Shown one piece after another: positions 43,238 through 52,983 of a stretch of DNA of 64,000 nt. A program made the translations under genes and the position numbers. The stretch's first letter is position 1, and each line of letters begins with the position of its first letter. The stretch comes from Bradyrhizobium sp. Arg816 (GTDB lineage Bacteria; Pseudomonadota; Alphaproteobacteria; Rhizobiales; Xanthobacteraceae): positions 1 through 64,000 of the forward strand of contig NZ_JAPRAQ010000020.1 of NCBI RefSeq assembly GCF_029989365.1, written 5' to 3'. Below the pieces are notes generated by a model that was not told the DNA's origin, ran no database searches, and saw nothing but the letters and a program-made list of their open reading frames with translations.

Positions 43238-44281
43238 ATGACCGACAACATCAGCCACGAACGACGTCGTTTCGTCGGCAGGGCTGCGATGGCACTCGCC
43301 GCGACCCAGCTTGCGCTGAGCACGACGGCTACGGCGAAACCGGCGAAGTCCGCCACCGTCGTCAAGCCCGTCGCCAACACCTCGTTCGCGTCCCTGAAAC
43401 AGATCGACGCCGGCCTCCTCAACGTCGGCTATGCCGAGGCGGGTCCCGCGGATGGCCCGCCCGTGATCCTCCTGCATGGTTGGCCCTATGACATCTACGC
43501 CTTCGTCAATGTCGCACCGCTGCTCGCCGCGGCCGGCCGTCGCGTGATCGTGCCTTACCTGCGCGGCTACGGCAGCACGCGTTTCCTCTCCGACTCGACG
43601 ATGCGGAACGGGCAGCCGGCGGCGATCGCGGCCGACATCGTCGCCCTGATGGACGCGCTCGGAATCGACAGGGCGACGATTGCCGGCTTCGACTGGGGTG
43701 CGCGCACCGCCAACATCATCGCTGCACTCTGGCCGGAGCGGGTCAACGCGACGGTGTCGGTGAGCGGCTATCTGATCGGCAGCCAGCAGGCCGGCAAGAT
43801 GCCGCTGCCGCCGAAGGCCGAGCTGCAATGGTGGTACCAGTTCTATTTCGCGACCGAGCGCGGCCGCGAGGGCTATGACAAGTACCGTCACGATTTCTCC
43901 AAGCTGATCTGGCAGCTCGCGTCGCCCCAATGGCATTTCGACGACGCCACCTTCGACCGCAGCGCGAAGGCGTTCGACAATCCGGACCATGTGGCGATCG
44001 TGATCCATAATTATCGCTGGCGGCTCGGCCTCGCCGAAGGCGAACCGAAATACGCCGACGACGAGGCACGGCTGGCGCAAGCGCCCGTGATCGCCGTGCC
44101 TACCATCACCATGGAGGGTGATGCCAACGGCGCGCCGCATCCGGAACCGTCCGCTTATGCGAAGAAATTCTCCGGGCGTTATTCGCACCGGACCATCAAG
44201 GGCGGTATCGGCCACAATCTGCCGCAAGAGGCGCCGAAGGCCTTTGCCGACGCGGTGCTGGACGTCATGGCCGAAGCCTAG
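43238..44281 (+). CDS. Tat-exported alpha/beta hydrolase
   Basis: 347 aa from ATG 43238 (CAGGAGG 6 bp upstream). The leader RRRFVGRAAMALAATQLALS carries the twin arginine. Core motifs: HGWPYDIYAF, IAGFDWGARTAN with Asp nucleophile, and the final GGIGHNLPQEAP with catalytic His. The DWG nucleophile context again suggests epoxide or haloalkane hydrolysis, in the periplasm. It is the second exported hydrolase in the cluster, 38 bp after the first. Confidence 0.88.
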   Translation: MTDNISHERRRFVGRAAMALAATQLALSTTATAKPAKSATVVKPVANTSFASLKQIDAGLLNVGYAEAGPADGPPVILLHGWPYDIYAFVNVAPLLAAAGRRVIVPYLRGYGSTRFLSDSTMRNGQPAAIAADIVALMDALGIDRATIAGFDWGARTANIIAALWPERVNATVSVSGYLIGSQQAGKMPLPPKAELQWWYQFYFATERGREGYDKYRHDFSKLIWQLASPQWHFDDATFDRSAKAFDNPDHVAIVIHNYRWRLGLAEGEPKYADDEARLAQAPVIAVPTITMEGDANGAPHPEPSAYAKKFSGRYSHRTIKGGIGHNLPQEAPKAFADAVLDVMAEA

Positions 44282-44294
44282 GCGCCGGGCCGGC

Positions 44295-44319
44295 CAACGG
44301 CACTTAACAACGCTTAACG
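44295..44319 (+). promoter_or_regulatory. TAAC direct-repeat operator
   Basis: CAACG, TAACA and TAACG at a 10-bp period. TATCTC begins exactly 22 bp after the last unit. The ATG at 44387 is 67 bp downstream. Confidence 0.6.
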
Positions 44320-44386
44320 GGCGATCGTCTGCGCACGGGGGTATCTCTATTGGGGCGACACCAACGATGCGAGAGGAAACGGCCGG

Positions 44387-45106
44387 ATGATTCCGCTGCT
44401 GGCGAATGCGATCGAGGCCCATGGCGGGCTCGATCGATGGAATGCCCACGAGCGACTCACCGCCACGATCGTGACGGGCGGCGACCTCTGGATATTGAAG
44501 GGCGTCGATCAGGACCAGGCGCCGCGGACGATGCGGATCGAGCTGCATCGTGAGCGGGCTTCCGTGGAGCCGTTCGGCAAGCCCGGCCAGCGCACCGACT
44601 TCAGCCCGGAGCGGATCGCCATCGTGGCTGCGGACGGCCACGTCGTCGCGGAGCGCAACAATCCGCGCGGCTCGTTCGCGCGGCACGATATGCGCACGCA
44701 TTGGGATCCGCTGCATCGCGCCTATTTCAACGGCTACGCGCTCTGGACCTACATGACTGCGCCGTTCCTGCTGGCGGCGGACGGGTTCGAAGTCCGGGAG
44801 ATCGCACCCTGGCGCGAGGGCGCGGAGGTCTGGCGCGGATTGCGGGCGACCTTCCCGGCCGTGATCGCGAGCCACAGCGCCGAGCAGGATTTCTATTTTG
44901 GCCCCGACATGCTCATCCGCCGGCATGATTACCGGGTCGAGATCGCCGGCAATTTTCCGGCAGCTCAGTACGTATCCGATCCCGTCACCGTTGACGGCTT
45001 CAGGCTCCCGACCCGCCGGCGCATCTATCTGCGCGGCGACGATCTGATGCCGCTGCGTGACGAGCTGATGGTGTCGATCGATCTCGCGGATTTCCGGTTC
45101 GACTGA
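44387..45106 (+). CDS. Hypothetical protein, paralogue of the 40565 gene
   Basis: 239 aa. It shares AHGGLDRWN, WTYMTAPFLLA, IAPWREGAEVWRGLRATFP and EQDFYFGPDMLIRRHDY with the gene at 40565, so they are divergent duplicates. No signal peptide or known domain. It directly faces the end of the third wHTH-ATPase regulator (6-bp gap, convergent). It is preceded by a TAAC operator, which links the family to the regulators. Confidence 0.7.
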   Translation: MIPLLANAIEAHGGLDRWNAHERLTATIVTGGDLWILKGVDQDQAPRTMRIELHRERASVEPFGKPGQRTDFSPERIAIVAADGHVVAERNNPRGSFARHDMRTHWDPLHRAYFNGYALWTYMTAPFLLAADGFEVREIAPWREGAEVWRGLRATFPAVIASHSAEQDFYFGPDMLIRRHDYRVEIAGNFPAAQYVSDPVTVDGFRLPTRRRIYLRGDDLMPLRDELMVSIDLADFRFD

Positions 45107-45112
45107 GCCTTG

Positions 45113-47989
45113 TCAGGCAGATGCCTCGTCCAGCACGAGCCGTGCGGCCTTCAAATCCGCCGTCTCGAATCCTTCCGAGAACCGCGCATAGGTTGCGGCG
45201 AGATCGTCGAGCGGATTCTTGATGCCCTGCTGAAGCCGAAGCGCCGCAAGCGACATCTCGGTCCGCAATCGCCAGGACAACGCGCCCTGCTGCTCGGCCA
45301 GCGCGAGCGATGCGGCAAAGCTCGCTTCGGCGGCCCCGAGATCACCGGTCCGCGCCTCGAGGTCGCCGCGCCGGCGCAGGAGCTCGGGCATGTCAAAACC
45401 TCCGCCGCCCTGCTCGACGCGAGCGATCGTCGCGTGCAGGACTTGCAACCCTTCCGTCAACCGTCCCAGCGCCGCCAGTCCTTGCGACAGGTCTGCGGCG
45501 AACGCGGATGCGTAGAGCTCGTAGCGATCAGCATGCAGGCGCGGCAGCGCGCTCCGCAGCAAATCGACACCGTCGGCCACCTCGCCGCGGGCGATCATGG
45601 TCTGCGCGCGAAAGCCGCTCGCGACGGCTTCGTACGGCGCGAGCCCGTGCAAATTCGCATGGGTCGCGAGGCGTCCCGTCATCGTCTCGACGGCGGCCCA
45701 GTCGCCGACCCAGCCGAACACCGAGGATGACCAGCACAGCGCGATGCAATGCATCACCACATCGCGCGGCGCGGCGGCGCCGACGAGCGGGCGGACGCAA
45801 TCGAGTGCGCGGTCGGGGAAGCCGCGTAGCCACAGCACCCGCGCGAGCGGAATCTGCGGCGTGCGCGAATAGGCGAAATGCCCGGGCTCCGTTCCGCGCA
45901 GCGCGGCGTCGTCGCGCACGCCTTCGTCGAGATGGGCCTGCGCCTCGGCCTGGTCGCCGGCGAGATGATAGGACACGCCGAGAAGTGCCTTGCTGCCTGC
46001 GATCCCCGCGGTGTCGCCGATCTGGCGGGCGATGCGCTCGGCCTGGCGTGCGGTCGGCACGAGGTGCCTGTAGTCGCCGGTGCGGCGATAGAACATGTTC
46101 AGCCGCGACAGCAGCCTGAACGCATTGGCGTGATCGTCGAGCGATTCCGCGATCTCCAGCCCGCGCCGCAGTGCGGCCTCGGCCTGCTCGCTGTTGCGCT
46201 CCGTGAACATAAAGGCGTGGCCGAGCGTCGACTGGAGCTCGAGCTCACATTTACCGCCCTGGTTGGCATCGTCGAGCATCGTGAGCGCGCGGCCCGACCA
46301 GATGCGCGCCTCGTTCAGCAGATTGAGCTCGACGAACAGCCTTGCGGCGCTGCCGGCGAGCGGCACGCGCAGGGCGGCACCGTCGTGGTTGGCAAAACTC
46401 CATTCCAACGCCGCACGAGCATCTGCGAGCAGGCTCGCGCGCGCCTGCAGGCGCGAAGCCTGGTCGCCCTGTTCCGCCAAGCCGGCTTCGAGCGTGCGCT
46501 GAACATAGGCCGTGTGACGGCGCGCGATCGCCGCCGCTTCGCCTGCGTCGACCAGCTTCTGCATGGCATAGGCGCGCGTGGCATCCAGCAGGCGATAGCG
46601 TCGCGATGCGCCATCGGGCTGCGCCGACACCAGCGACTTGGCCACGAGCTGCTCCAGCGCATCGACGACACGATCACCCGGCGTTCCCTCCTCCGCCGCG
46701 ACCGACATCGCACCCTTGAGCGTGAAGGGGCCAGCGAAGATGGCGAGCCGCTGAAGCACGGTCCGCTCGTTGTCGCCAATCAGGCCAAAGCTCCAGTCGA
46801 GTGTCGCGCCGAGCGTCTGCTGCCGTGGCGGCGCCGTTCGCCGTCCGCGCCATTCGAGCTTGAGCCGGGAGTCAAGCAGCGCGGCCATCTCCCGCAATCC
46901 GTAGACGCCGACGCGCACGGCGGCGAGCTCGATCGCGAGCGCGATGCCGTCGAGCTTGCCGCAGATCTCGGCCAGGACCTCCGCATCCTCGTCCGTGATA
47001 TCGCCGCGATGGCCTGCGGCCGCGGCACGATCGATGAACAGCTGCGCGGCCGGATAATCCAGCACTTCGCCGGCACTGAGGCGGGCGCCTTGCGGCGGGC
47101 CGGCCAGCGGAACGAGCTCGAAGATCTGCTCGCCTTCCACCAGCAGCGACTCGCGGCTGGTGGCTAGAATGGCGATGCCCGGCGCCTCGCGATAGATGTT
47201 TTCGGCCAGACGCGCGACCTCGTCGATGACGTGCTCGCAGCTGTCGAGGATGAGAAGCAGCCGCCGTCCGCGCAGGAAATTGATGATGCTGCCTGAGGGA
47301 TCATCGTGATGCACGACGAGGCCCAGAGTGGCGGCAACCGTGCTCGCGACCAGCGTGGCGTCCTTCAATGGGCCGAATTCGAGGAAATGAACGTGGCCGT
47401 CGAATGCCTGCCACATGTCATGCGCGAGCGCGGTTGCAACCGTGGTCTTGCCGATGCCGCCCGGTCCTCGCAGCGTGACGAAGCGGTCGCTCAGCAGACG
47501 CGCCGACAACTCGGGCAGCACGTCGTCCCGACCGATCATCCGGTCCAGCCGATGCGGCAAGGCCGCCGGCGCCACCGCTCGTTCGGGCGCACGCAACACG
47601 GGCACGGGCGCCACGTTGCGTTCGTTACGTTGCACAGGCGCGACGAAGCAATAGCCGCGGCTCGGGACGTTGGTGATGTAGCGAGCCCCATCCTTGCCGT
47701 CGCCAAGCACCTTGCGCAGCTCCGCGACATGGACGCGCAGGCTGATCTCCTCGACCGCGAGGCCGGACCACGCGTAGCTCAAAATCTCGTTCTTCGGCAC
47801 CACTTCGCCGGCACGGCTGAGGAGCAGGCGCAGAATGTCCATCGCGCGGCTGCCGAGCTTGACCGGCGCTCCGTCCCTCTCGAGCAACCGCGACCGCAGC
47901 GAAAACGGTCCGAACGAGACTGCGTCGAAATCAAGGCTCGCCCCGGCGCCATTGCCGGGCGAGCTATGTCCTGCCGGGGGTTCGGTCAC
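45113..47989 (-). CDS. wHTH-STAND ATPase-TPR transcriptional regulator (paralogue 3)
   Basis: 958 aa, GTG start. Winged helix (~20-110), then P-loop GPGGIGKT, a LLLILDSCEH Walker B motif, a RESLLVEGEQ arginine motif and a long TPR-like C-terminus. It is more divergent from the other two, so it is an older duplicate or a different subfamily. It lies on the minus strand, divergent from an AraC regulator, with TAAC repeats in between directed at the AraC gene. Its own promoter is not clear; a TATAGT lies about 60 bp upstream. Confidence 0.85.
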   Translation of the reverse strand: MTEPPAGHSSPGNGAGASLDFDAVSFGPFSLRSRLLERDGAPVKLGSRAMDILRLLLSRAGEVVPKNEILSYAWSGLAVEEISLRVHVAELRKVLGDGKDGARYITNVPSRGYCFVAPVQRNERNVAPVPVLRAPERAVAPAALPHRLDRMIGRDDVLPELSARLLSDRFVTLRGPGGIGKTTVATALAHDMWQAFDGHVHFLEFGPLKDATLVASTVAATLGLVVHHDDPSGSIINFLRGRRLLLILDSCEHVIDEVARLAENIYREAPGIAILATSRESLLVEGEQIFELVPLAGPPQGARLSAGEVLDYPAAQLFIDRAAAAGHRGDITDEDAEVLAEICGKLDGIALAIELAAVRVGVYGLREMAALLDSRLKLEWRGRRTAPPRQQTLGATLDWSFGLIGDNERTVLQRLAIFAGPFTLKGAMSVAAEEGTPGDRVVDALEQLVAKSLVSAQPDGASRRYRLLDATRAYAMQKLVDAGEAAAIARRHTAYVQRTLEAGLAEQGDQASRLQARASLLADARAALEWSFANHDGAALRVPLAGSAARLFVELNLLNEARIWSGRALTMLDDANQGGKCELELQSTLGHAFMFTERNSEQAEAALRRGLEIAESLDDHANAFRLLSRLNMFYRRTGDYRHLVPTARQAERIARQIGDTAGIAGSKALLGVSYHLAGDQAEAQAHLDEGVRDDAALRGTEPGHFAYSRTPQIPLARVLWLRGFPDRALDCVRPLVGAAAPRDVVMHCIALCWSSSVFGWVGDWAAVETMTGRLATHANLHGLAPYEAVASGFRAQTMIARGEVADGVDLLRSALPRLHADRYELYASAFAADLSQGLAALGRLTEGLQVLHATIARVEQGGGGFDMPELLRRRGDLEARTGDLGAAEASFAASLALAEQQGALSWRLRTEMSLAALRLQQGIKNPLDDLAATYARFSEGFETADLKAARLVLDEASA

Positions 47990-48337
47990 TTCTGACTCAT
48001 CTTGACGGCCATTTCATTCAAATGCGCGGCGACTATACCCGCCGTCGATGCAGGGTCCAGCAAGGCCCCGCGCCGGCCTCACACCGGCATATCGATCGCC
48101 GCGCGATGTTCTGCAATGTCCTCACACCGCACCGATCTGCGCAAATAATTGAAAAGCTGGACAGAATCGAACGTCCTGCGGCGGGCTGTCACACTTTATG
48201 CGCACGCACAAAATCTAACACCTCCTAATCATCACTAACGGGCTTCTTGCCTGGCTCACGCCTATCCTCTGACCGTGGAGAGCACCCAGAGTTGGCCGAT
48301 CGTTGCAAGCGGCGGCGAGACCAGGAGAGGACGCGCT
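47990..48337. promoter_or_regulatory. Divergent promoter region, regulator 3 / AraC gene
   Basis: About 350 bp, no gene. Contains the TAAC operator at 48216-48240 directed at the AraC gene and a -10-like TATCCT 22 bp after it. Confidence 0.6.
48216..48240 (+). promoter_or_regulatory. TAAC direct-repeat operator, three units
   Basis: TAACA, TAATC and TAACG at a 10-bp period. TATCCT (48263-48268) follows after 22 bp, and the AraC ATG lies 97 bp downstream. Confidence 0.6.
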
Positions 48338-49315
48338 ATGTTCAATGACTTGCAGGCAGCGCATGCCTGGATCGAATTTCCCGCCAGCCGGTGTGATCGC
48401 GAGGTCGCGCACGGGATGCGAGCAATCGCGCAGGAAAGCGGATGGCGCAAGATCGACCGCGGTCTGGACGCGGACATCACGATTTCGCGATGGGGGGACT
48501 CGCGGGCGATCTCGTCGCACGAAGCGACGACGCCGCCGGACCGCTATTTCGTCGCCATCGCGCTGAAGACCGCCCGGGTCAAGCTGACGCGTGACCGTCA
48601 GATCATCTTCGACGGCACCATGCCTGCGGGCACGCTGTACGTCAGTGCGCCATCGAAGCTTCTCGGCGTGCAATTCCAGTCGCCCTGCGCTTTCCTGCAC
48701 TTCCACGTCTCCACCGCTCATTTCTCGGCGGCGCGGCCCGCGACGGAGGGCCTCAATGACCTCGTCCTGCTGCGCGACCCGCTCGCCGCCGAGCTCGCCA
48801 AGGCACTGACCGAGCATGGCGATACTGCGGACCAGCAGTTCGCACGCTGCATCGGCGAGACCCTTGCGATGCATCTGACCCGGCTCGAGCTGCCACGCGC
48901 AAAAGTCAATGCCTTGCCGAAATGGCGGCTGCGGCGCGTCGAGCAATTTATCGCCGATCACTTTGATCGCTGTATCAGCCTGTCCGAGCTCGCCAATGTC
49001 GCTGGCCTCTCGAGGATGCATTTCGCGGCACAGTTCCGCGCCGCGACCGGCTACCGTCCACGTGAATATCTGCTCAATCATCGGGTCGAGCATGCGAAGA
49101 CCTTGCTCACGACGACCGAGCGGCCCCTGGCGGAGATCGCACTTGCCGTCGGCTTCAGCACCCAGGCGCATTTTTCGACCGTGTTCAAGCGCATCAGCGG
49201 CGAGTCACCGGCACGCTGGCGTCTGGCCAGCAGGACCCTGCTGCCTGCTACGGAGGCGCTTCCGCGGCGGCGCCCTGCCGCGGACATGGATTGGATGGTC
49301 GGCGCAGCGGCGTAG
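48338..49315 (+). CDS. AraC-family transcriptional regulator
   Basis: 325 aa from ATG 48338, with CAGGAGAGG upstream. The C-terminal two-HTH AraC domain spans ~205-300 (QFIADHFDRCISLSELANVA, then EIALAVGFSTQAHFSTVFKR). The N-terminus carries a cupin-like ligand domain. Its promoter has the TAAC repeat, so it may amplify the signal from the wHTH-ATPase regulators. Target genes are unknown. Confidence 0.9.
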   Translation: MFNDLQAAHAWIEFPASRCDREVAHGMRAIAQESGWRKIDRGLDADITISRWGDSRAISSHEATTPPDRYFVAIALKTARVKLTRDRQIIFDGTMPAGTLYVSAPSKLLGVQFQSPCAFLHFHVSTAHFSAARPATEGLNDLVLLRDPLAAELAKALTEHGDTADQQFARCIGETLAMHLTRLELPRAKVNALPKWRLRRVEQFIADHFDRCISLSELANVAGLSRMHFAAQFRAATGYRPREYLLNHRVEHAKTLLTTTERPLAEIALAVGFSTQAHFSTVFKRISGESPARWRLASRTLLPATEALPRRRPAADMDWMVGAAA

Positions 49316-49386
49316 TTCTTTGGCGTGAGTGCCTACCACTCGCGCCGGCTCGAGCCCTTTTTCCTCCCGGGGCCTGCGAGCCTCTC

Positions 49387-49425
49387 GGGCCGTCCCTGCG
49401 CCCACAGAGGGCGGCCCCTTTTTCT
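49387..49425 (+). terminator. Probable terminator after the AraC gene
   Basis: An imperfect GC-rich stem (GGGCCGTCCCTG against CAGAGGGCGGCCC) is followed by a T-rich tail (CCTTTTTCTTT). It lies between convergent genes. Confidence 0.5.
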
Positions 49426-49541
49426 TTCTGCCTCTCGTGTCCCGGACGCGCTGCGGTTCGCGGCGCATTTCGCGCAGCCCGGACGGAGCGCAGCGTAATC
49501 CGGCGCCTTCACACTACAGCGCAACAATCCCGGCGACGCGC

Positions 49542-51863
49542 CTACACCGGATCGAACGCGCGGATCGGCGGCAGGTTGCCGGTGAACTTCTCCACCTCGA
49601 CCGTCGTGAGCTGGCCGGTGCAGCCTTGCGCGAAGGACGAGGTGCCGATGTCGCGGGTGAGAACATTCGGATTGCCGTGAACGCAGAGCGGCGCCTCGTC
49701 CTCGGGGTCCATCGGATCGTACCAGGCGCCGGTCGGAAGCTGCACGACGCCGGCCGCGATGCCGTCGGTGACGTGGACTGCGGCGAGGCAGGCGCCGCGC
49801 TCGTTGAACAGGCGGATGATGTCACCATCCCTGATGCCGCGCGCATCCGCATCGCGCGGATTCATGCGCGCGACCTCGCGGCCGCGATGTTTTGCGGCAA
49901 GCGAGTGGCCACCGAAATCGAGCTGGCTATGCAGGCGCGTCACTGGCTGGTTGGCGACGAGGAAGCACGGCGCGCCGGGTTTCGGCATGTCGGTCTTCTT
50001 CAGCCAGACCGGATGGCCGGGGCAATCGGCATCGCCGTGCGCGGCGATCTTGGCTGAATAGATCTCGATGCGGCCGCTCGGCGTCGGCAGCGGATGATTG
50101 ACCGGATCCTCGCGAAAACTGCGCAGCCGGCCGCCGTCGTCGGGCTGTTGCGGTACGACCAGGCTGCCGCGCCGCCAGAATTCGTCGAAATCAGGCGCCT
50201 CAAGGCCACGCGCTTGAAGCGAGGCACGAGTCGGCTCGTACAGATGTTCGAGCCACTGCCGCACCGTGCGCCCTTCGGTGAAAGGTTCGCGTGCACCTAG
50301 GCGCTCGGCGAGATCGGCAAAGATGTCGTAATCGTCACGCGCAAGGCCAAAGGGCTCGGCGATCTGGTGCATCGCGACCATCAGGGGATCGTTGGTCGAA
50401 TAGCCGATGTCCTCGCGCTCCAGCGTCATGGTCGAGGGCAGCACGATGTCCGCGTGCCGCGCCGTCGCGGTCCAGGCGAGCTCGTGCACGACGAACGTAT
50501 CGAGCTGCGCGAAAGCCTTGCGCAAGCGGTTGATGTCCTGGTGGTGATGGAAGGGATTGCCGCCGGCCCAGTAGACGAGGCGGATGTCCGGATAGGTACG
50601 CGTCTCGCCATTGTAGCGATAGGTCGTGCCGGGATTGAGCAGCATGTCGGCGATGCGCGCGACCGGAATGAAATCGCGCACGCCGTTGCGACCCTGTCCC
50701 AGCGTCGGTCCCGGCGCGTCGTTGACGCGGCGGCCGTAATAGCCGATCGCGCCGAGCGAATAAGCATAGCCGCCGCCAGGCAGGCCGATCTGGCCGAGCG
50801 CTGCTGCGAGCACCATGCCCATCCACACCGGCTGCTCGCCATGCTCGGCGCGCTGGAGCGAATGCGAAACGGTGATCAGCGCACGCTTTCCGGCGGCGCG
50901 GCGCGCGAGCTCGCGGATCGCCTCCGCATCGACACCGCAAATCGCGGCGGCCCATTCGGCATGCTTGGCCTGCCCGTCGCTCTCGCCGTTGAGATAGCGC
51001 AGGAACACGGGCCAACCTTCGGTGTAGCGATCGAGGAAGGCCTGGTCGTGCAGACCTTCGCTCACAAGCGTGTGGACGATGCCGAGCATCAGGGCGGTGT
51101 CGGTGCCGGGCAGGCACGTCATCCATTCGGCACCGGCCTCGACGGGAAGATCGTCGCGCAGCGGGCTGACCAGGATGAACGCGCAGCCGCGCCGGCGCGC
51201 GGCTTCCATGGCGCCGCGCTCGACATGCTTGCTGATCGAGCCGCCGGCCACCATGGAGTTCTTCAGCGCCATGCCGCCGAACGCCAGCACGATGTCGGTG
51301 TTCCCGGCAATCTGCTCCCAGGTGACGTTGCGCTTGGTGATGTCCTCGTAGCCGGCGAGAATTTGCGGCAGCAGCACCGAGGAAGCGCCCGAAGAGTAAG
51401 TGTTCACCGAACGCACATAGCCGCCCATCGCGATGTTGAGGAAGCGATGCACCTGGCTCTGGGCATGATGGAAGCGGCCCGCGCTCGACCAGCCGTAGGA
51501 GCCGCCGAACACGGCGCCGGGGCCGCGCGTGTCGCGGATGCGGCCGAGCTCGTCGCCGAGCAGATCGAGCGCCTTCTCCCAACTGACGGAGACGAACTCG
51601 TCGCGGCCGCGGCGATCGTCCGGGCCAGGTCCGCGCTCGAGCCAGCCGCGGCGGATCGCCGGCTGGGCGATGCGCGCCTGATGACGCAGCGCGCCGGGGA
51701 AATTGCCGATGATGCCGTTCGGATCGGGGTCGCCCGCATAGGCCCTGACCTCGAGCCCGGCTTCGCTTTGACGCGCGGAAAACACGCCCCAATGCGAGGT
51801 GTGCGGCTTGAAGCCGTCAGACAGGTCGAGGCCGGGGTCGGGAAAGCCAATCGTATCGTCCAT
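49542..51863 (-). CDS. Molybdopterin oxidoreductase, BisC/TorA-type
   Basis: 773 aa from ATG 51863 (AAGGATCAG upstream). DMSO-reductase family: the N-terminal HTSHWGVFSARQSEAGLEVR region, a YSSGASS segment likely holding the serine ligand of molybdenum, and a C-terminal dinucleotide-binding domain (GDIIRLFNERG...GVVQLPTGAW). There is no 4Fe-4S cysteine cluster and no Tat signal, so it is probably a cytoplasmic biotin sulfoxide or methionine sulfoxide reductase. It fits the oxidative-repair theme of the region. Confidence 0.88.
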   Translation of the reverse strand: MDDTIGFPDPGLDLSDGFKPHTSHWGVFSARQSEAGLEVRAYAGDPDPNGIIGNFPGALRHQARIAQPAIRRGWLERGPGPDDRRGRDEFVSVSWEKALDLLGDELGRIRDTRGPGAVFGGSYGWSSAGRFHHAQSQVHRFLNIAMGGYVRSVNTYSSGASSVLLPQILAGYEDITKRNVTWEQIAGNTDIVLAFGGMALKNSMVAGGSISKHVERGAMEAARRRGCAFILVSPLRDDLPVEAGAEWMTCLPGTDTALMLGIVHTLVSEGLHDQAFLDRYTEGWPVFLRYLNGESDGQAKHAEWAAAICGVDAEAIRELARRAAGKRALITVSHSLQRAEHGEQPVWMGMVLAAALGQIGLPGGGYAYSLGAIGYYGRRVNDAPGPTLGQGRNGVRDFIPVARIADMLLNPGTTYRYNGETRTYPDIRLVYWAGGNPFHHHQDINRLRKAFAQLDTFVVHELAWTATARHADIVLPSTMTLEREDIGYSTNDPLMVAMHQIAEPFGLARDDYDIFADLAERLGAREPFTEGRTVRQWLEHLYEPTRASLQARGLEAPDFDEFWRRGSLVVPQQPDDGGRLRSFREDPVNHPLPTPSGRIEIYSAKIAAHGDADCPGHPVWLKKTDMPKPGAPCFLVANQPVTRLHSQLDFGGHSLAAKHRGREVARMNPRDADARGIRDGDIIRLFNERGACLAAVHVTDGIAAGVVQLPTGAWYDPMDPEDEAPLCVHGNPNVLTRDIGTSSFAQGCTGQLTTVEVEKFTGNLPPIRAFDPV

Positions 51864-52171
51864 CGTCTGATCCTTGTTCCGGTACGGCACGGGTCCAGCC
51901 GCGACCGCGTCAATTCCGGTGGCAGTATACCGATCCGCATCCTGATGTCGTCGGGATCAGGGCCGCCGGAAACGCCGGGCTCCCGCGCGCAAGTACAGCT
52001 TGGTGACCGTCCGACCGCGCGACCAGCGGCGATTCTTGAGCCAATTTATTCTTTATTTTCAATATCTTGTGGATGATCCTCGGGGCGCTCCGGCCGCGAA
52101 ATCTCTTCAAACGACATCGACATGGAAATGTGCGATATGCCGCCCATCCCCGCAGCAGCATCGGTCTCATC
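51864..52171. other. Divergent intergenic region
   Basis: About 310 bp, partly AT-rich (TTTATTCTTTATTTTC near 52045). No gene; presumably holds both promoters. Confidence 0.4.
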
Positions 52172-52519
52172 ATGATCCAGCGCGTCTTGCCCTACGAAGG
52201 ACTCCTCCACGAAGTGGTCGAGCATAATGGCGTGCTCTACATCGGCGGGATCGTCCCCGAGGACACCAGCCTCGATATGTCGGGCCAGGCCAACGACGTC
52301 CTCGGGCAGCTGGCGCGGCTGCTGAAGACGCTCGGCTCCGATCTCGCCAACGTCTTGCAGGTGACCATCTTCATGACCAACCTCAAGGAGAAGGCGGAGT
52401 TCAACGCTGCCTGGAAGGCGCACTTTGCGGAAGCCCACCTGCCGGCGCGCGCTGCGATCGGCGTGGCTGATCTCGGTCCGGGCGTCAAACTCGAGATGAC
52501 GGCCATCGCGGCCCGGTAA
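52172..52519 (+). CDS. ridA: RidA/YjgF-family imine/enamine deaminase
   Basis: 115 aa from ATG 52172. The RidA signature QVTIFMTNLKEKAEFNAAW with a PARAAIGVADLGPGVKLEM tail is clear. RidA hydrolyses reactive imine intermediates from PLP enzymes. An upstream ATG would add ~35 low-quality residues, so the shorter form is preferred. No strong Shine-Dalgarno is seen. Confidence 0.85.
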   Translation: MIQRVLPYEGLLHEVVEHNGVLYIGGIVPEDTSLDMSGQANDVLGQLARLLKTLGSDLANVLQVTIFMTNLKEKAEFNAAWKAHFAEAHLPARAAIGVADLGPGVKLEMTAIAAR

Positions 52520-52535
52520 CCCAGGCTCGAGGCGC

Positions 52536-52973
52536 TCACTTCCAGGCGATCGTGATCGTGCTGATGTTGGAGGCGAGCTCGAGTCCGGCCTTCGGGCCTT
52601 GCAGCACGATCGTCACGCCCTTTTCGTTGCGCAGGTGGACGCCGTTCACGCCGCCGACGAGGGCGAAGCCGCCGCCGACGGAGCTGTAGGTGCCGACGAA
52701 GTCGCCGACATCGCGGATGCCCGATGCGCGGCCATCAAATCTGCCGATGGTCGCACCGGCCGTAATGCCGACGCTCAAGCCTGAGATCTTGAAGGGATAA
52801 TTCCGGCCACGGTAGTTCAGCACGCCACTGCCGGTACCGCCTCCGACCAGCAGACCAGCCTTGACGAACGTCACCTGGACATGGCCGCTCGCTTGCGCAA
52901 ACGACGGCGTGGCCGGCATCGCGAGCAGGAAGAGCGCGAACGTCGCAAAGCCGATTGCGATCGCGCGCCGCAT
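52536..52973 (-). CDS. Small exported Gly-rich protein, paralogue of the 60899 gene
   Basis: 145 aa from ATG 52973 with a signal peptide (AIAIGFATFALFLLAMPATPSFAQ). The mature part has a repeated GGG-turn and YRGRNYPFKISGLSVGITAGA-type core shared with the 61.3-kb protein. It looks like a periplasmic beta-barrel-like or SYLF/DUF1134-like domain; the exact family is uncertain. It lies 11 bp after the DUF2950 gene, same strand, so probably in one operon. Confidence 0.6.
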   Translation of the reverse strand: MRRAIAIGFATFALFLLAMPATPSFAQASGHVQVTFVKAGLLVGGGTGSGVLNYRGRNYPFKISGLSVGITAGATIGRFDGRASGIRDVGDFVGTYSSVGGGFALVGGVNGVHLRNEKGVTIVLQGPKAGLELASNISTITIAWK

Positions 52974-52983
52974 GCGTTCCGAT

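Noticed and set aside
43067..44926. 619-codon minus-strand frame across the hydrolase cluster
   Set aside because: It covers two genes with clear catalytic motifs on the plus strand and the TAAC promoter between genes; no homologous pattern is visible.
50367..52076. 569-codon plus-strand frame opposite the molybdoenzyme
   Set aside because: Antisense of a well-recognised BisC-like gene, without signals of its own.
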